From: a virus
IMG/VR virus record: IMGVR_UViG_3300034196_000123
Coordinates: 1-59,865 of that record
Strand: one strand, 5' to 3'
DNA length: 59,865 bases
Numbering within the stretch: the stretch's first letter is position 1; each line of letters begins with the position of its first letter. A program made the position numbers and the translations under genes. The notes under the pieces are model-generated. The model saw only the letters and a list, made by a program, of their open reading frames with translations. It did no database searches and was not told where the DNA came from. Shown here in pieces: positions 49,056-56,840 of the stretch.

Positions 49056-49110
49056 GTGGAACACATTACGCGCCATGATGAGTGTGCGCAATACGGGTGG
49101 AACACTTTAC
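49056..49110. repeat. Two direct repeats GTGGAACACWTTAC
   Basis: GTGGAACACATTAC (49056-49069) and GTGGAACACTTTAC (49097-49110), 41 bp apart (about four helical turns), upstream of the minus gene starting at 48,996. Likely binding sites for one regulator. Confidence 0.6.
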
Positions 49111-49367
49111 TCGGGCTGTGCGTCGATCTCCGGGCTGTGCGCGTCCAGCGCAGCCTCCACCTCGCGCAGCCGCCAGATCCGACCTGCGCGCAGCTCAGCC
49201 ACCGGCGCCGGCCACCACGCTGTGCGGGTGAGCGCGTCGACCCGCTGACGGGACACCGTGCGGCCGCGCGCAGCCAGCAGCTCGCGCACCTCCGCTACCC
49301 CGACCAGCGCCTCCACGTCGCGCAGCGTACCTGCGCGACCCACCTGCGCGGGCCCCTGTGCGGCCAC
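49107..49367 (-). CDS. MerR/AlpA-type HTH regulator
   Basis: An 86-residue GTG-start protein: LVGVAEVRELLAARGRTVSRQRVDALTRTAWWPAPVAELRAGRIWRLREVEAAL is a winged helix-turn-helix of the AlpA/BldC class. It is divergent from the transfer-like operon and flanked at its start by the palindrome at 49,368, so it probably autoregulates and controls that operon. Confidence 0.7.
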   Translation of the reverse strand: MAAQGPAQVGRAGTLRDVEALVGVAEVRELLAARGRTVSRQRVDALTRTAWWPAPVAELRAGRIWRLREVEAALDAHSPEIDAQPE

Positions 49368-49489
49368 CTGTGCGCCGCACAGCCCTGCGCGGGCCTCCCG
49401 ACTGTGCGCCGCACAGCCCTACCCTGTGCGGCGCACAGCCGGGCGCACAGGGGTTGCGGGTTGACAACCCCCCGACTGTGCGCGCACAG
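49368..49489. promoter_or_regulatory. Four palindromes CTGTGCG-(N)-GCACAG and a TTGACA promoter
   Basis: Palindromes lie at 49,368-49,382, 49,402-49,416, 49,424-49,438 (15 bp each) and 49,476-49,489 (14 bp, CTGTGCGCGCACAG). A consensus -35 TTGACA (49,461-49,466) precedes the last palindrome, which overlaps the spacer and a CACAGT -10-like hexamer (49,485-49,490). A GGGGTTG/CAACCCC hairpin covers the -35. This is an operator cluster for a repressor controlling the rightward operon. Confidence 0.65.
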
Positions 49490-49614
49490 TGGATCCGCTA
49501 GCCCAGCTAGCGACCACGTGTAGCACGACGAGCGACGCGCAGCGTCCGCTCAGCCCCGGCGCACAGCCCGCCGCACATCCACCCCCGCGCACAGCCCGCA
49601 CACCTGGAGCCCCC

Positions 49615-49998
49615 GTGCCCAACCCCGCACACCCGGGCGCACAGCCGCCCGCACAGCCCGACGCGCAGCCCGCGCAGCCCGTGAACGGCGCCGCGCAGGC
49701 CGCCCGCCACGCCGCCGTCGCCCACGCGCACGCCGCGACCCCCGCCCGGCTGCCCTGGTACGCCGGACCCCGCGTCCGCGCCATCACCGCCGCGGCCGCC
49801 GCGTTCCTGGCCCTCGACCTAGGCGTCATGGGCTCGACCCTGACGTCCACCGGCCTGCTCCGCCTGGTCCTGCTCACCGCGATCGCGTTCGTCGTCGTCC
49901 GCGTCACCTGGCGCCCGTACCTCGCCGCCCTCCGCTCGTCCCTGCACGTCACCCGCCCCACCGCCACCTCGAGCTCCACCGGCGACCGGGACGCCTGA
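49615..49998 (+). CDS. Two-pass membrane protein, first gene of transfer-like operon
   Basis: A 127-residue GTG-start protein (GGAG five bases upstream). An Ala/Gln/Pro-rich N-terminus (GAQPPAQPDAQPAQP) is followed by two hydrophobic helices (about residues 57-80 and 85-105) and a Thr/Ser tail. A longer reading from 49,489 would run through the operators and is not preferred. It resembles small Spd-like membrane proteins beside FtsK/TraB genes. Confidence 0.6.
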   Translation: MPNPAHPGAQPPAQPDAQPAQPVNGAAQAARHAAVAHAHAATPARLPWYAGPRVRAITAAAAAFLALDLGVMGSTLTSTGLLRLVLLTAIAFVVVRVTWRPYLAALRSSLHVTRPTATSSSTGDRDA

Positions 49999-50216
49999 TG
50001 GCCGGCCACCCGGACACCGACGTCGAGGTCTGGCGGCGTCAGGGCAAGCGTCGCCGCCTGCTCACGACCCGCCGGCCCGTCGAGGCGAAGGACACCCCGC
50101 AGACCCGCGTGGTGATCCAGGAGGCGTGCCGGGTGGCCCGCGTCCCGTGGTCCGACCTGGAGGTCCGCGTCCGGATCCCCAGGTCGGCCCGCTGGGAGAC
50201 CTTCTACGTCGACTAG
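49998..50216 (+). CDS. Basic small hypothetical protein
   Basis: A 72-residue protein overlapping the previous stop by one base. Basic and mixed (WRRQGKRRRLLTTRRPVEAKD..., DLEVRVRIPRSARWETFYVD). May bind nucleic acid. Family unknown. Confidence 0.55.
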   Translation: MAGHPDTDVEVWRRQGKRRRLLTTRRPVEAKDTPQTRVVIQEACRVARVPWSDLEVRVRIPRSARWETFYVD

Positions 50217-50372
50217 TGCCCTGACCTGCCCGGATGCCCTGTTGTCGGGTTGTTGGTGTCCGGGCCCTCCCTTACGCGCAGGCGCGCGCCCGACAAACAT
50301 CCCGCCCCGATCGGGGCTGGGACCGACAGGCGGACCCGCCGGCCTCCGACAGGCGGGAGAGGGGAGAACCCC
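50217..50372. other. Non-coding spacer with palindrome and direct repeats
   Basis: Contains the palindrome CCCCGATCGGGG (about 50,305-50,316) and two direct copies of CGACAGGCGG (about 50,325 and 50,349). No gene is evident; GGGGAG at 50,360-50,365 is the ribosome-binding site of the next gene. Confidence 0.45.
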
Positions 50373-50822
50373 GTGTCGTCCTGGGCCGTGTTCGCCATCT
50401 CGGTGGTCGCAGCGTTCGCCCTGCACTGGCTCTCCGGGGAGTTCCACCCGCCACGGATCGGGACGTGGGTCGAGCTGACCCTGTCCGTCCTCGCTGGCAT
50501 CTGCGCGGTGTCCGCGTCGGTGCTGGCCGTCGACCAGGGCTGGCTCATGGGGACTCTGTCGACGCTGGCCCGGGCCGAACCGGTCCGGATCTTCTTCGGC
50601 CTGGTCGCCTGCGCCGTCCCGCTGTGGTTCCTGCTGGCGATGCTCCCGGCGTCGTGGTCCCGGTTCGGGATCTCCTACCTCGCGCTCGCCGTGTTCATCA
50701 TCTCGGTCCCCCTGCAGGCGTACGCCTTCTCGGGGAAGGTCCCGCACGGCATCAGCGTCGGGACCGTCGAGACGGCGCAGCAGTTCAGGGCGATCACCCG
50801 TGACTGGTGGGTGCGTGCCTGA
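50373..50822 (+). CDS. Four-pass membrane protein
   Basis: A 149-residue GTG-start protein with four hydrophobic segments (about 4-22, 34-52, 70-90, 98-118). It ends in SVGTVETAQQFRAITRDWWVRA. Similar to small polytopic proteins encoded before FtsK/TraB-like genes in actinobacterial mobile elements; no enzyme motif. Confidence 0.6.
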   Translation: MSSWAVFAISVVAAFALHWLSGEFHPPRIGTWVELTLSVLAGICAVSASVLAVDQGWLMGTLSTLARAEPVRIFFGLVACAVPLWFLLAMLPASWSRFGISYLALAVFIISVPLQAYAFSGKVPHGISVGTVETAQQFRAITRDWWVRA

Positions 50823-51793
50823 TGGACCCCATCTCGATCACGATGATCCTGCTGCTCGCCGGGTGCGGGGCCACGTGGCTCGACAACCGGTGGGACGCCG
50901 CGATGGAACGTGTGCGCGGCGGCCAGCCCACGAACCCGTGGGCCCGCCCGATCCCGACGCCGGTGCGCGCAGCCGCACAGCACGCTGTGCGCGCTGGCCG
51001 CGCAGCCGCCGTCGAGCACCGCGGCAGCGGCAACGGGACCTGGCGGCCGGCGCCCGAGGCGGCGCACAGCTCGGTCCCGCACAGCACCGACGACCCGGCA
51101 CCCGTCCCCGTCGCGAAGCCGCACAGCGGCCCGGTCGCACAGCCCGGTCCGCGCGCAGCCCGCGCAGGTGTGCGCGTGTGGTTCGGCGCAGGTGTCGAGG
51201 CTGTGCGCGAGGGGACGCGCGCAGCGCCCGAGGGGTGGCGGGCCGGTGCACAGCCGGTCCCGTCGCCACGGACCCCGGACCCTGCGCCCGACCCCGCGCC
51301 CGCGCAGCCACCCGCACAGCCCGTCCCCGTGCAGCCCGCTGCGCCCGCACAGCCCGACGCACAGCCGCCCGCACAGCCCACCGGCGACCAACCGGCCGCC
51401 ACCGCACCGACCGCAGGAGACCCCATGGGAGAGCTCGGACCCATCCCCACCGAGATCGCCGACCACGCCACCCTCATCCAGGTGTTGCGCCGCGTCGGTG
51501 CCGCGATCGAGGACGACATGGGCGCCGCCGGCGGCGGCATCCGCTCCCTGATCGCCAAGCTCGCCGAGCTGGCCACCAAGGCGCAGGCGGTCCGGACGCT
51601 GCCCGAGCGGTGCACCCCGGACATCGGGGGCCCCACCCAGGGCCGCCTCGACGAGCAGGCCGCCCAGGCCGCGCTCCTGCACCGCCGTGTCACCGAGGCG
51701 ATGGACCAGCTCGGTGCGCTGCAGGCCGACCTGCAGCACCTCGCCGAGGCCACGACCGGCGCCCAGCAGACCGCGACCGCCGCACGCGGCTGA
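50822..51793 (+). CDS. Membrane-anchored Ala/Gln/Pro-rich protein with C-terminal coiled coil
   Basis: A 323-residue protein (ATGA overlap). One N-terminal hydrophobic helix (ITMILLLAGCGATWL, with a Cys), then a very long disordered Ala/Pro/Gln linker with many A-Q-P units (residues about 100-200), then a coiled coil (VLRRVGAAIEDDMG..., AALLHRRVTEAMDQLGALQADLQHL). An internal ATG 51425 with AGGAG upstream would release the 122-residue coiled-coil part. Shares the GCACAGCC DNA repeats with the 49,615 gene. Confidence 0.6.
   Translation: MDPISITMILLLAGCGATWLDNRWDAAMERVRGGQPTNPWARPIPTPVRAAAQHAVRAGRAAAVEHRGSGNGTWRPAPEAAHSSVPHSTDDPAPVPVAKPHSGPVAQPGPRAARAGVRVWFGAGVEAVREGTRAAPEGWRAGAQPVPSPRTPDPAPDPAPAQPPAQPVPVQPAAPAQPDAQPPAQPTGDQPAATAPTAGDPMGELGPIPTEIADHATLIQVLRRVGAAIEDDMGAAGGGIRSLIAKLAELATKAQAVRTLPERCTPDIGGPTQGRLDEQAAQAALLHRRVTEAMDQLGALQADLQHLAEATTGAQQTATAARG
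51425..51793 (+). CDS. Possible internal product of the 50,822 gene
   Basis: ATG 51425 with GCAGGAGA seven bases upstream would make a 122-residue form (MGELGPIPTEIADHATLIQV...) lacking the membrane anchor. Only ribosome-binding-site strength supports it. Confidence 0.3.
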   Translation: MGELGPIPTEIADHATLIQVLRRVGAAIEDDMGAAGGGIRSLIAKLAELATKAQAVRTLPERCTPDIGGPTQGRLDEQAAQAALLHRRVTEAMDQLGALQADLQHLAEATTGAQQTATAARG

Positions 51794-51831
51794 CCCGTCA
51801 CCCCGTCCGACACCCTGGAGAGGAGGTCACG

Positions 51832-53769
51832 ATGACCCGGACCCACGACCGGCACGCCGACGTCGAGTCGCGCCGTCAGGCCCGCCGGTGGCGGCGCCTG
51901 GAGCGTCGCCTCGACGGCCGGCCCTGGCACCAGCGTCTGTGGTGGGTCCGGGGCCCCGTCCTGCTGGCCCGCGCCGTCCGGCGGATCGTCGCCCTGGTCG
52001 TGTCCCTGCCGGGTCGGCGCCGGCGGTTCGGCTGGCCCCTGCTGGCCGCTGTCGCGGCCGCGGTGCTCGTCGCGCCGCTGCCGTGGGCGCTCGCCGCCGT
52101 CCTCGCGGTGGCCGCGGCGTGGCTGCGGGAACGCCGCGGCGGACCTCGCCGGGTCGTGTCCGACCGGGAGGCGTGGCTGTGGGCCGGCGCGCTCGCCGTC
52201 GTGGCCGTCGCGCAGCAGCTGCTCGACGGCCGCCCCTGGTGGGCCGCCCCGGCCGCGACCATCCCGACGTCCGTCGCGTGGATCTGGGGGAGGCGTACCC
52301 GCCGCCCGGGCCGCTTCGAGCAGGCGTGGGCGGAGCACGTCGCCGGCGAGCAGGATTGGGCCCGGTCGACGGTGCGGGACGTCCGGGTGAAAGTCGACCG
52401 GAAGGGATACCCCGACGGCACGTTCACCCTGGTCGTCGCGAAGGGGCAGACCGCGAAGGACGTTGCCACGAAGGGCGACGAGCTGGCCTCCCACCTGGCC
52501 GACGCCTTCCCGGTGCTCACCGCTGGGTCACTGATGGTGTCCCACGGGCACGGCGACCCGATCCGGCAGGCCCGCGTCGCGATCGCGAACCCGCGCCGTC
52601 AGGCGGAGCCCCGGTACTGGCGGGAGCCGTCCCTCGACGAGCGGACCGGGCTCTACCAGATCGGCGACACGATGCACGACGGGTCCCGGGCCCAGATGTG
52701 GCAGCACGCCGGCGGCGTCAACACCGTCGCCGTCGGCGGCCCAGGGAAGGGCAAGGGCGGCTTCACCGTCGTCACGGACGTCGAGGCTGCGATCAGCCGC
52801 CACGTGGTCCTGATCGTGCTGGACGGGAAGCGGGGCGCCGGTGTGCCCGCGCTGCGCTACGGAGCGTCCCTGTACGCCCGGACCCCCGGGCAGTGGATCG
52901 TCGCGTGGGACGCCGCCATGACGATCATGCGGATGCGCGCCGACGAGTACGGCGAGGCAGGCAAGTCGCTGTGGTCCCCGCAGTCCGACCCGCTCATCAA
53001 GGTCACGTGCGACGAGTGGCGGTACATCCACCGTGCCTGGCCGCAGATGCGCGAGGACGCCGTCTGGTGGACCGGGCAGACCAGAAGCTACGGCGGGCAC
53101 CTGCACCTCAACCTGCACCGCGGCGACGGCGACGGCTACGGCGACACCGAGATCAGAAGCAACATGTACGCGAACGGTCAGGCGTGGATCGGTCCGCAGG
53201 GCGACCTGTCCGCGGAGAACTGCGCCGTCCAGTCCTGGGGCGTCAAGCCCGCGACCCTGCCCCCGTACCCCGGGTGGGGCGACCTCTGCCAGACGATCAA
53301 CGGGGACGTCGGCTCCGCGGTCCGCGCGAAGAACCTGTGGCTCCCCACGAACGCCGAGGTCGCCGAGTTCGGTGTCCCCGCCCCCCACGGCACCGCCGAC
53401 GACATCATCCGGGAGCACGCCGTGTTCCCGTCCCTGCCGCCGGCGATGCAGGCCGTCCTCGACACCGCCCGGGAGGCGATCGAGTCCGGCCGCGCCGACC
53501 AGCCCGAAGCGGTCGAGGAAGCCCGGGAGCGGGCCGCCGCGACCCAGGGCCGCCCCGAGACCGTGGACGCCCTGATCCTCGCCGCGCTCGCCAACGCCCC
53601 CGACCAGGCCGCCGGCGCCACCGACCTGGCGAAGGCCATCGGCCGTGACCGCGCCTACGTGCAGGAGCGCCTCACCGTGCTCCGCGACACCGGGCGCGTC
53701 CTGCAGGAGGGCCCCCGCCGCCCGTACCGCCTACCCGCCCCCGCCCAGGAACTGGAGCCCGCCTCGTGA
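51832..53769 (+). CDS. FtsK/SpoIIIE/TraB-like DNA translocase, atypical Walker A
   Basis: A 645-residue protein; ATG 51832 behind GGAGAGGAGG. Two to three membrane helices (about 66-102, 115-135) precede the motor. The nucleotide loop reads VAVGGPGKGKGGF (about 302-312): the lysine is followed by Gly, not Ser/Thr. LIVLDGKRG (about 327) and VTCDEWRYIH (Asp393-Glu394) match the second and Walker-B-like motifs, and a QTRSYGGHLHLN stretch follows. A C-terminal winged helix (DALILAALANAPDQAAGATDLAKAIGRDRAYVQERL) resembles FtsK gamma/TraB. Likely moves dsDNA. Confidence 0.75.
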   Translation: MTRTHDRHADVESRRQARRWRRLERRLDGRPWHQRLWWVRGPVLLARAVRRIVALVVSLPGRRRRFGWPLLAAVAAAVLVAPLPWALAAVLAVAAAWLRERRGGPRRVVSDREAWLWAGALAVVAVAQQLLDGRPWWAAPAATIPTSVAWIWGRRTRRPGRFEQAWAEHVAGEQDWARSTVRDVRVKVDRKGYPDGTFTLVVAKGQTAKDVATKGDELASHLADAFPVLTAGSLMVSHGHGDPIRQARVAIANPRRQAEPRYWREPSLDERTGLYQIGDTMHDGSRAQMWQHAGGVNTVAVGGPGKGKGGFTVVTDVEAAISRHVVLIVLDGKRGAGVPALRYGASLYARTPGQWIVAWDAAMTIMRMRADEYGEAGKSLWSPQSDPLIKVTCDEWRYIHRAWPQMREDAVWWTGQTRSYGGHLHLNLHRGDGDGYGDTEIRSNMYANGQAWIGPQGDLSAENCAVQSWGVKPATLPPYPGWGDLCQTINGDVGSAVRAKNLWLPTNAEVAEFGVPAPHGTADDIIREHAVFPSLPPAMQAVLDTAREAIESGRADQPEAVEEARERAAATQGRPETVDALILAALANAPDQAAGATDLAKAIGRDRAYVQERLTVLRDTGRVLQEGPRRPYRLPAPAQELEPAS

Positions 53770-54599
53770 CCCGCCTCCGTGCCCACCTCGACCGGGGCCG
53801 CGGCATCTGCTACCTCGTCATGCTCATCGCAGGCGGGATCTCGATCTACGCGAACGTCGCGTTCCAGCTGATCGAGCGCGCCGAAGATGGGACGTGGATG
53901 CCCCGCCGCGACCCGCACCTCGACGCGATGGCGCTCGCCGCGGCCGCGCCGATCCTGCTGTGGGCGACCCTGGAGGTCCTGATCCGGGTGGAGGGCCGCG
54001 GCCTGGCCGCGTGGACGGTCCGGGTCGGCACCACCCTGGTCGCGGCCGCGTCGTTCATCGCGTCGTTCCAGAACATCCGGAACCTGCTGCTGTCGTTCGG
54101 GGACTCCCAGCTGACCGGCTGGACGTACCCGCTCGGCATCGACGGTGCACTCGTCGCGGCCGCCGCGGCGCTGTGGCAGATCCGCGTCACCGCCACCGCC
54201 GCGCCGGCCGCCGCGGTGGGGGAGGCCCCGGCCGTGGAGGCGCCGCGCTCGCCCGCTGAGCCGCGCCGCCGCAAGGCCGCCGAGCCGCTGCCCGCCGCGG
54301 CGCCCACCGAGGCGCCGACCACACCAGCGGTGGACCCGGCCCCGGTCCCCGCCGCGGCACCCACCCCGCCGCCGGCGCCCCGCCCCCGCGCAGTCACCGC
54401 CCGCCCGGCCGCCGCCGTCCAGCCCGACACCAACGCGCGGGACGCCCGGATCCGGGCCCTCGCCGCCGAAGGCAACGGCCGACCCACCGTCGCCCGGACC
54501 CTCCGCGACGAGGGCTACTCGATCTCCGACACCGACCTCGCGACGATGCTCCGCCAGTTGCGCGCCGAGACCGAGGGGAGGGCCGAGCAGCATGCCTGA
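53766..54599 (+). CDS. DUF2637/SpdA-like membrane protein with C-terminal HTH
   Basis: A 277-residue GTG-start protein overlapping the translocase stop. Residues 13-140 have four hydrophobic helices with GWTYPLGIDGALVAAAAALWQI, the DUF2637 signature seen next to Tra/FtsK genes of actinobacterial conjugative elements. A Pro/Ala linker leads to a helix-turn-helix-like tail (DARIRALAAEGNGRPTVARTLRDEGYSISDTDLATMLRQL). Confidence 0.7.
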   Translation: MTRLRAHLDRGRGICYLVMLIAGGISIYANVAFQLIERAEDGTWMPRRDPHLDAMALAAAAPILLWATLEVLIRVEGRGLAAWTVRVGTTLVAAASFIASFQNIRNLLLSFGDSQLTGWTYPLGIDGALVAAAAALWQIRVTATAAPAAAVGEAPAVEAPRSPAEPRRRKAAEPLPAAAPTEAPTTPAVDPAPVPAAAPTPPPAPRPRAVTARPAAAVQPDTNARDARIRALAAEGNGRPTVARTLRDEGYSISDTDLATMLRQLRAETEGRAEQHA

Positions 54600-55086
54600 C
54601 GACCTCCCGGCGTGGGGCACCCCCGACGTCCCCCCGTGGGGCACCCCGGAGTCGATGGAGACGTGGCAGGTTCACCGGACCGTCACCGTCGTCCATGTCG
54701 TCACCGTCCCCGGGCCCCGGCCCGGCCTCGCGCTCGCCGTCGCAGCCGGCGTCGCGATCGCCGCTATCGCCGCCGTCCGTGTCGCACCCGCCGAGGGCGC
54801 GCCGGCGACGACGCCGGCGTCGTGGACGGTCCCGGTGTCCCTGCCCCCTGAGTTGCCCGCCGGGTCACCGGTGCCGTCCGGGCCGTCGCCCTCGACGTCG
54901 TGGATGCCGCCCGCCGACACCCCCACCTCGAGCCCCACCCCGACGTCCACGCCGACGCCGAGCCCGCCGGCGGGCACCGTGTCGCCGACGGACGTCCCGA
55001 CCACCGACCCCACCACGTCGTCCGAGCCCCGCTGGGGGTTCGCCGATCGCGTCGCCCACGAGCTCGCGACGCGCGGCGCACGGTGA
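54592..55086 (+). CDS. Membrane protein with Thr/Pro stalk
   Basis: A 164-residue protein with one hydrophobic helix (ALAVAAGVAIAAIAAVRVA, about 48-66) and a long Pro/Thr/Ser exterior stalk ending in a short folded tail (RWGFADRVAHELATRGAR). Overlaps neighbours. Possibly surface-exposed; no family. Confidence 0.6.
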   Translation: MPDDLPAWGTPDVPPWGTPESMETWQVHRTVTVVHVVTVPGPRPGLALAVAAGVAIAAIAAVRVAPAEGAPATTPASWTVPVSLPPELPAGSPVPSGPSPSTSWMPPADTPTSSPTPTSTPTPSPPAGTVSPTDVPTTDPTTSSEPRWGFADRVAHELATRGAR

Positions 55087-55223
55087 CCCTCACCGTGCGC
55101 TGCTCCTGCGGCCTACCGATGCAGATCAAGGCCGGTGCCTGCGACCCGCCGTACCGCTGGTGCTGGCGCTGCGACCGTCAGCCGGCCCAGGTCTGGTGGT
55201 GGCCGTTCCCGCAGGGCACCTGA
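55083..55223 (+). CDS. Small zinc-ribbon protein
   Basis: A 46-residue GTG-start protein overlapping the previous stop (GTGA): CSCG near the start and CWRC near residue 27, then an aromatic WWWPFP segment. A tiny zinc-binding protein closing the transfer-like operon before a terminator. Confidence 0.6.
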   Translation: MTLTVRCSCGLPMQIKAGACDPPYRWCWRCDRQPAQVWWWPFPQGT

Positions 55224-55239
55224 CCACCCCCACAGACTG

Positions 55240-55280
55240 GATGCCGTCAGCCCCTCGCTCGGGGAGAGGCTGGCGGCATC
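55240..55280. terminator. 13-bp hairpin ending transfer-like operon
   Basis: GATGCCGTCAGCC pairs with GGCTGGCGGCATC (55240-55252 with 55268-55280; one G-T), loop 15 nt containing a short inner pair. Confidence 0.7.
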
Positions 55281-55346
55281 CTGCACGACACACTGGACAT
55301 CGACCGCGCGGACCCGAACCCGCACCGCGCCACCTCTGGAGGACGA

Positions 55347-55658
55347 GTGACCCGCCGAGAGAACCGAGAGAACCGGCTACGCCCGGCCCGCATCCAGGGC
55401 AACCACGTGTTCTCCGTGCGGATCCCCCCGGACAGCCACGCGCGGGTAGCCGAGACGGTCCGGCGCAGCGACCTCGGCCCCGGCGACACCCTCCGCGCCA
55501 TCGTGGACGCCGGCGTCGCCGTCCTCGACACCGCCCGCCGCGCCGGGATCACCCCCCTCGCGGCTGCCGCGCAGCTGGTCGCCGACGGCCAGGCCGTTGC
55601 CGACGTCCGGTCCCGTGCCGTCGACATCGCCGCCGCCCCGCACGACCCTGGCCGCTAG
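55347..55658 (+). CDS. Small RHH-like DNA-binding candidate
   Basis: A 103-residue GTG-start protein after CTGGAGGACGA. NHVFSVRIPPDSHARVAETVRRSDLGPGDTLRAIVDAGV resembles a ribbon-helix-helix start (strand with alternating residues then helix); the second half is helical Ala-rich. Probably a regulator. Confidence 0.5.
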   Translation: MTRRENRENRLRPARIQGNHVFSVRIPPDSHARVAETVRRSDLGPGDTLRAIVDAGVAVLDTARRAGITPLAAAAQLVADGQAVADVRSRAVDIAAAPHDPGR

Positions 55659-55696
55659 CCCGGTTATGCGGTGACGCTCGTGGCATCATCCAGGCC

Positions 55697-55834
55697 ATGA
55701 CCCGCGCGCTCGCCCGCCTCGCCTTCCTCACCGTCCTCGCGGTCGCTGCCGCCGCGCTCGCCCGCTGGGTCGACACCCGGTACGGCGAGGACTTCGCTGC
55801 GTCCCGGACCGCCGCGCCGTACTGGGTGGAGTGA
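55697..55834 (+). CDS. Small membrane protein
   Basis: A 45-residue protein: MTRALARLAFLTVLAVAAAALARWVDTR is one hydrophobic helix with a basic start, followed by an acidic/aromatic tail. Stop overlaps the next GTG. Function unknown. Confidence 0.55.
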   Translation: MTRALARLAFLTVLAVAAAALARWVDTRYGEDFAASRTAAPYWVE

Positions 55835-56001
55835 CCGTGGTCGACGTCCCCGACGAGGTGCGGCGCATCGAGCCGACCGCTGACCAGCGGGCCTTCGCCC
55901 GGGTCATGCGCCAGACGTACGCGGCGCTGATCCTGGAGGGGTTCACCGAGGCTCAGGCCCTCACCCTGATCGGTCACCTGCTGGCGGCGAACCGGCCATG
56001 A
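55831..56001 (+). CDS. Small helical hypothetical protein
   Basis: A 56-residue GTG-start protein: VPDEVRRIEPTADQRAFARVMRQTYAALILEGFTEAQALTLIGHLLAANRP. Its last helix pair looks like the short proteins encoded just before terminase genes in many actinophages (often with EGFTxxQAL). Role unknown. Confidence 0.6.
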   Translation: MTVVDVPDEVRRIEPTADQRAFARVMRQTYAALILEGFTEAQALTLIGHLLAANRP

Positions 56002-56177
56002 GCGACGACACCAGCGTGCAGCGGCCCGCGTCGACCGTCAGCGAGACGTGCTGCTGCGGCGCGTCGTGCTCCGTCACCGCCCCCCGGTTGGCCGGCGCCC
56101 GCCGGACGGTCGAGGCATGGCGTACGGGGCACCCGTGCCCGAAGGCGACGCCCGCCCGGCCCGGGTTCCGGCCGTGA
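55998..56177 (+). CDS. Cys-rich small protein
   Basis: A 59-residue protein (ATGA overlap) with CCCGASC near residue 18 and another Cys near 46 (GHPCP). A mini zinc-binding protein, or non-functional Cys-rich leader. Its stop is close to the small terminase GTG. Confidence 0.5.
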   Translation: MSDDTSVQRPASTVSETCCCGASCSVTAPRLAGARRTVEAWRTGHPCPKATPARPGFRP

Positions 56178-56836
56178 GCCGCAAGGCCTTCGACCCGGAC
56201 CGGCACTGCGGTGGCCGGTCCCGGTCCGCGGACGGCCAGCCCTGCACCCTCGGCAAGGGCCACGGCACCGACCACCGCGGGTTCGGCCACTGCAAGTTCC
56301 ACGGCGGCGCCACCCAGAACGGGACCGTCCACGCCGACCGGGAACGGGTCGTCCAGGAGGTCCGCCGCCTCGGGCTGATCGACGACGTCACCATCGACCC
56401 GGAGATCGCGACCCGGGAGCTGCACCGCGAGATCCTCCGCTGCGTCCAGGCGATCAAGTTCGCCGAGGGGAAGATGAACGAACTCCCCGACGATGACGAC
56501 CTGGTGGTCGGGGTCCGGTACACCCGCACCAAGCACACCAAGGGCGGGGAGCACGGCGCCCAGACCGAGACCGTCCAGGAAGTCGCCGCCGCCCCGCACC
56601 AGTGGCTGCAACTGTGGCGCGCCGAACGGCAGCAGCTGGTCCGCGCAACGTCGGTCGCGATGACCAGGGACCTGCAGGGCCGGATCGTGGCGTCCCTGGA
56701 ACAGCAGGGCGCCCTGATCGGGGACCTGATCGACGGGATCCTCGCCGACCTGGCGCTCACCCCGCAGCAGCAGGCCGCCGTGGACGACGTCGTCACCCGG
56801 CACCTGACCCTCATCGAGGGCCGGGCAGCGGGGTGA
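56174..56836 (+). CDS. terS: Terminase small subunit
   Basis: A 220-residue GTG-start protein. The N-terminal zinc-like pattern CGGRSRSADGQPCTLGKGHGTDHRGFGHCKFHGGAT (residues 11-45) is a hallmark of actinophage small terminases. The middle is helical with a coiled coil, and the C-terminus is acidic/helical (GALIGDLIDGILADLALTPQQQ). It should recognise the packaging site and load the large subunit. It is directly followed by the large subunit gene. Confidence 0.75.
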   Translation: MSRKAFDPDRHCGGRSRSADGQPCTLGKGHGTDHRGFGHCKFHGGATQNGTVHADRERVVQEVRRLGLIDDVTIDPEIATRELHREILRCVQAIKFAEGKMNELPDDDDLVVGVRYTRTKHTKGGEHGAQTETVQEVAAAPHQWLQLWRAERQQLVRATSVAMTRDLQGRIVASLEQQGALIGDLIDGILADLALTPQQQAAVDDVVTRHLTLIEGRAAG

Positions 56837-56840
56837 CCGT

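Noticed and set aside
49489-49614. Longer N-terminus for the 49,615 membrane protein
   Set aside because: It would begin inside the operator/promoter region; GTG 49615 has a proper ribosome-binding site.
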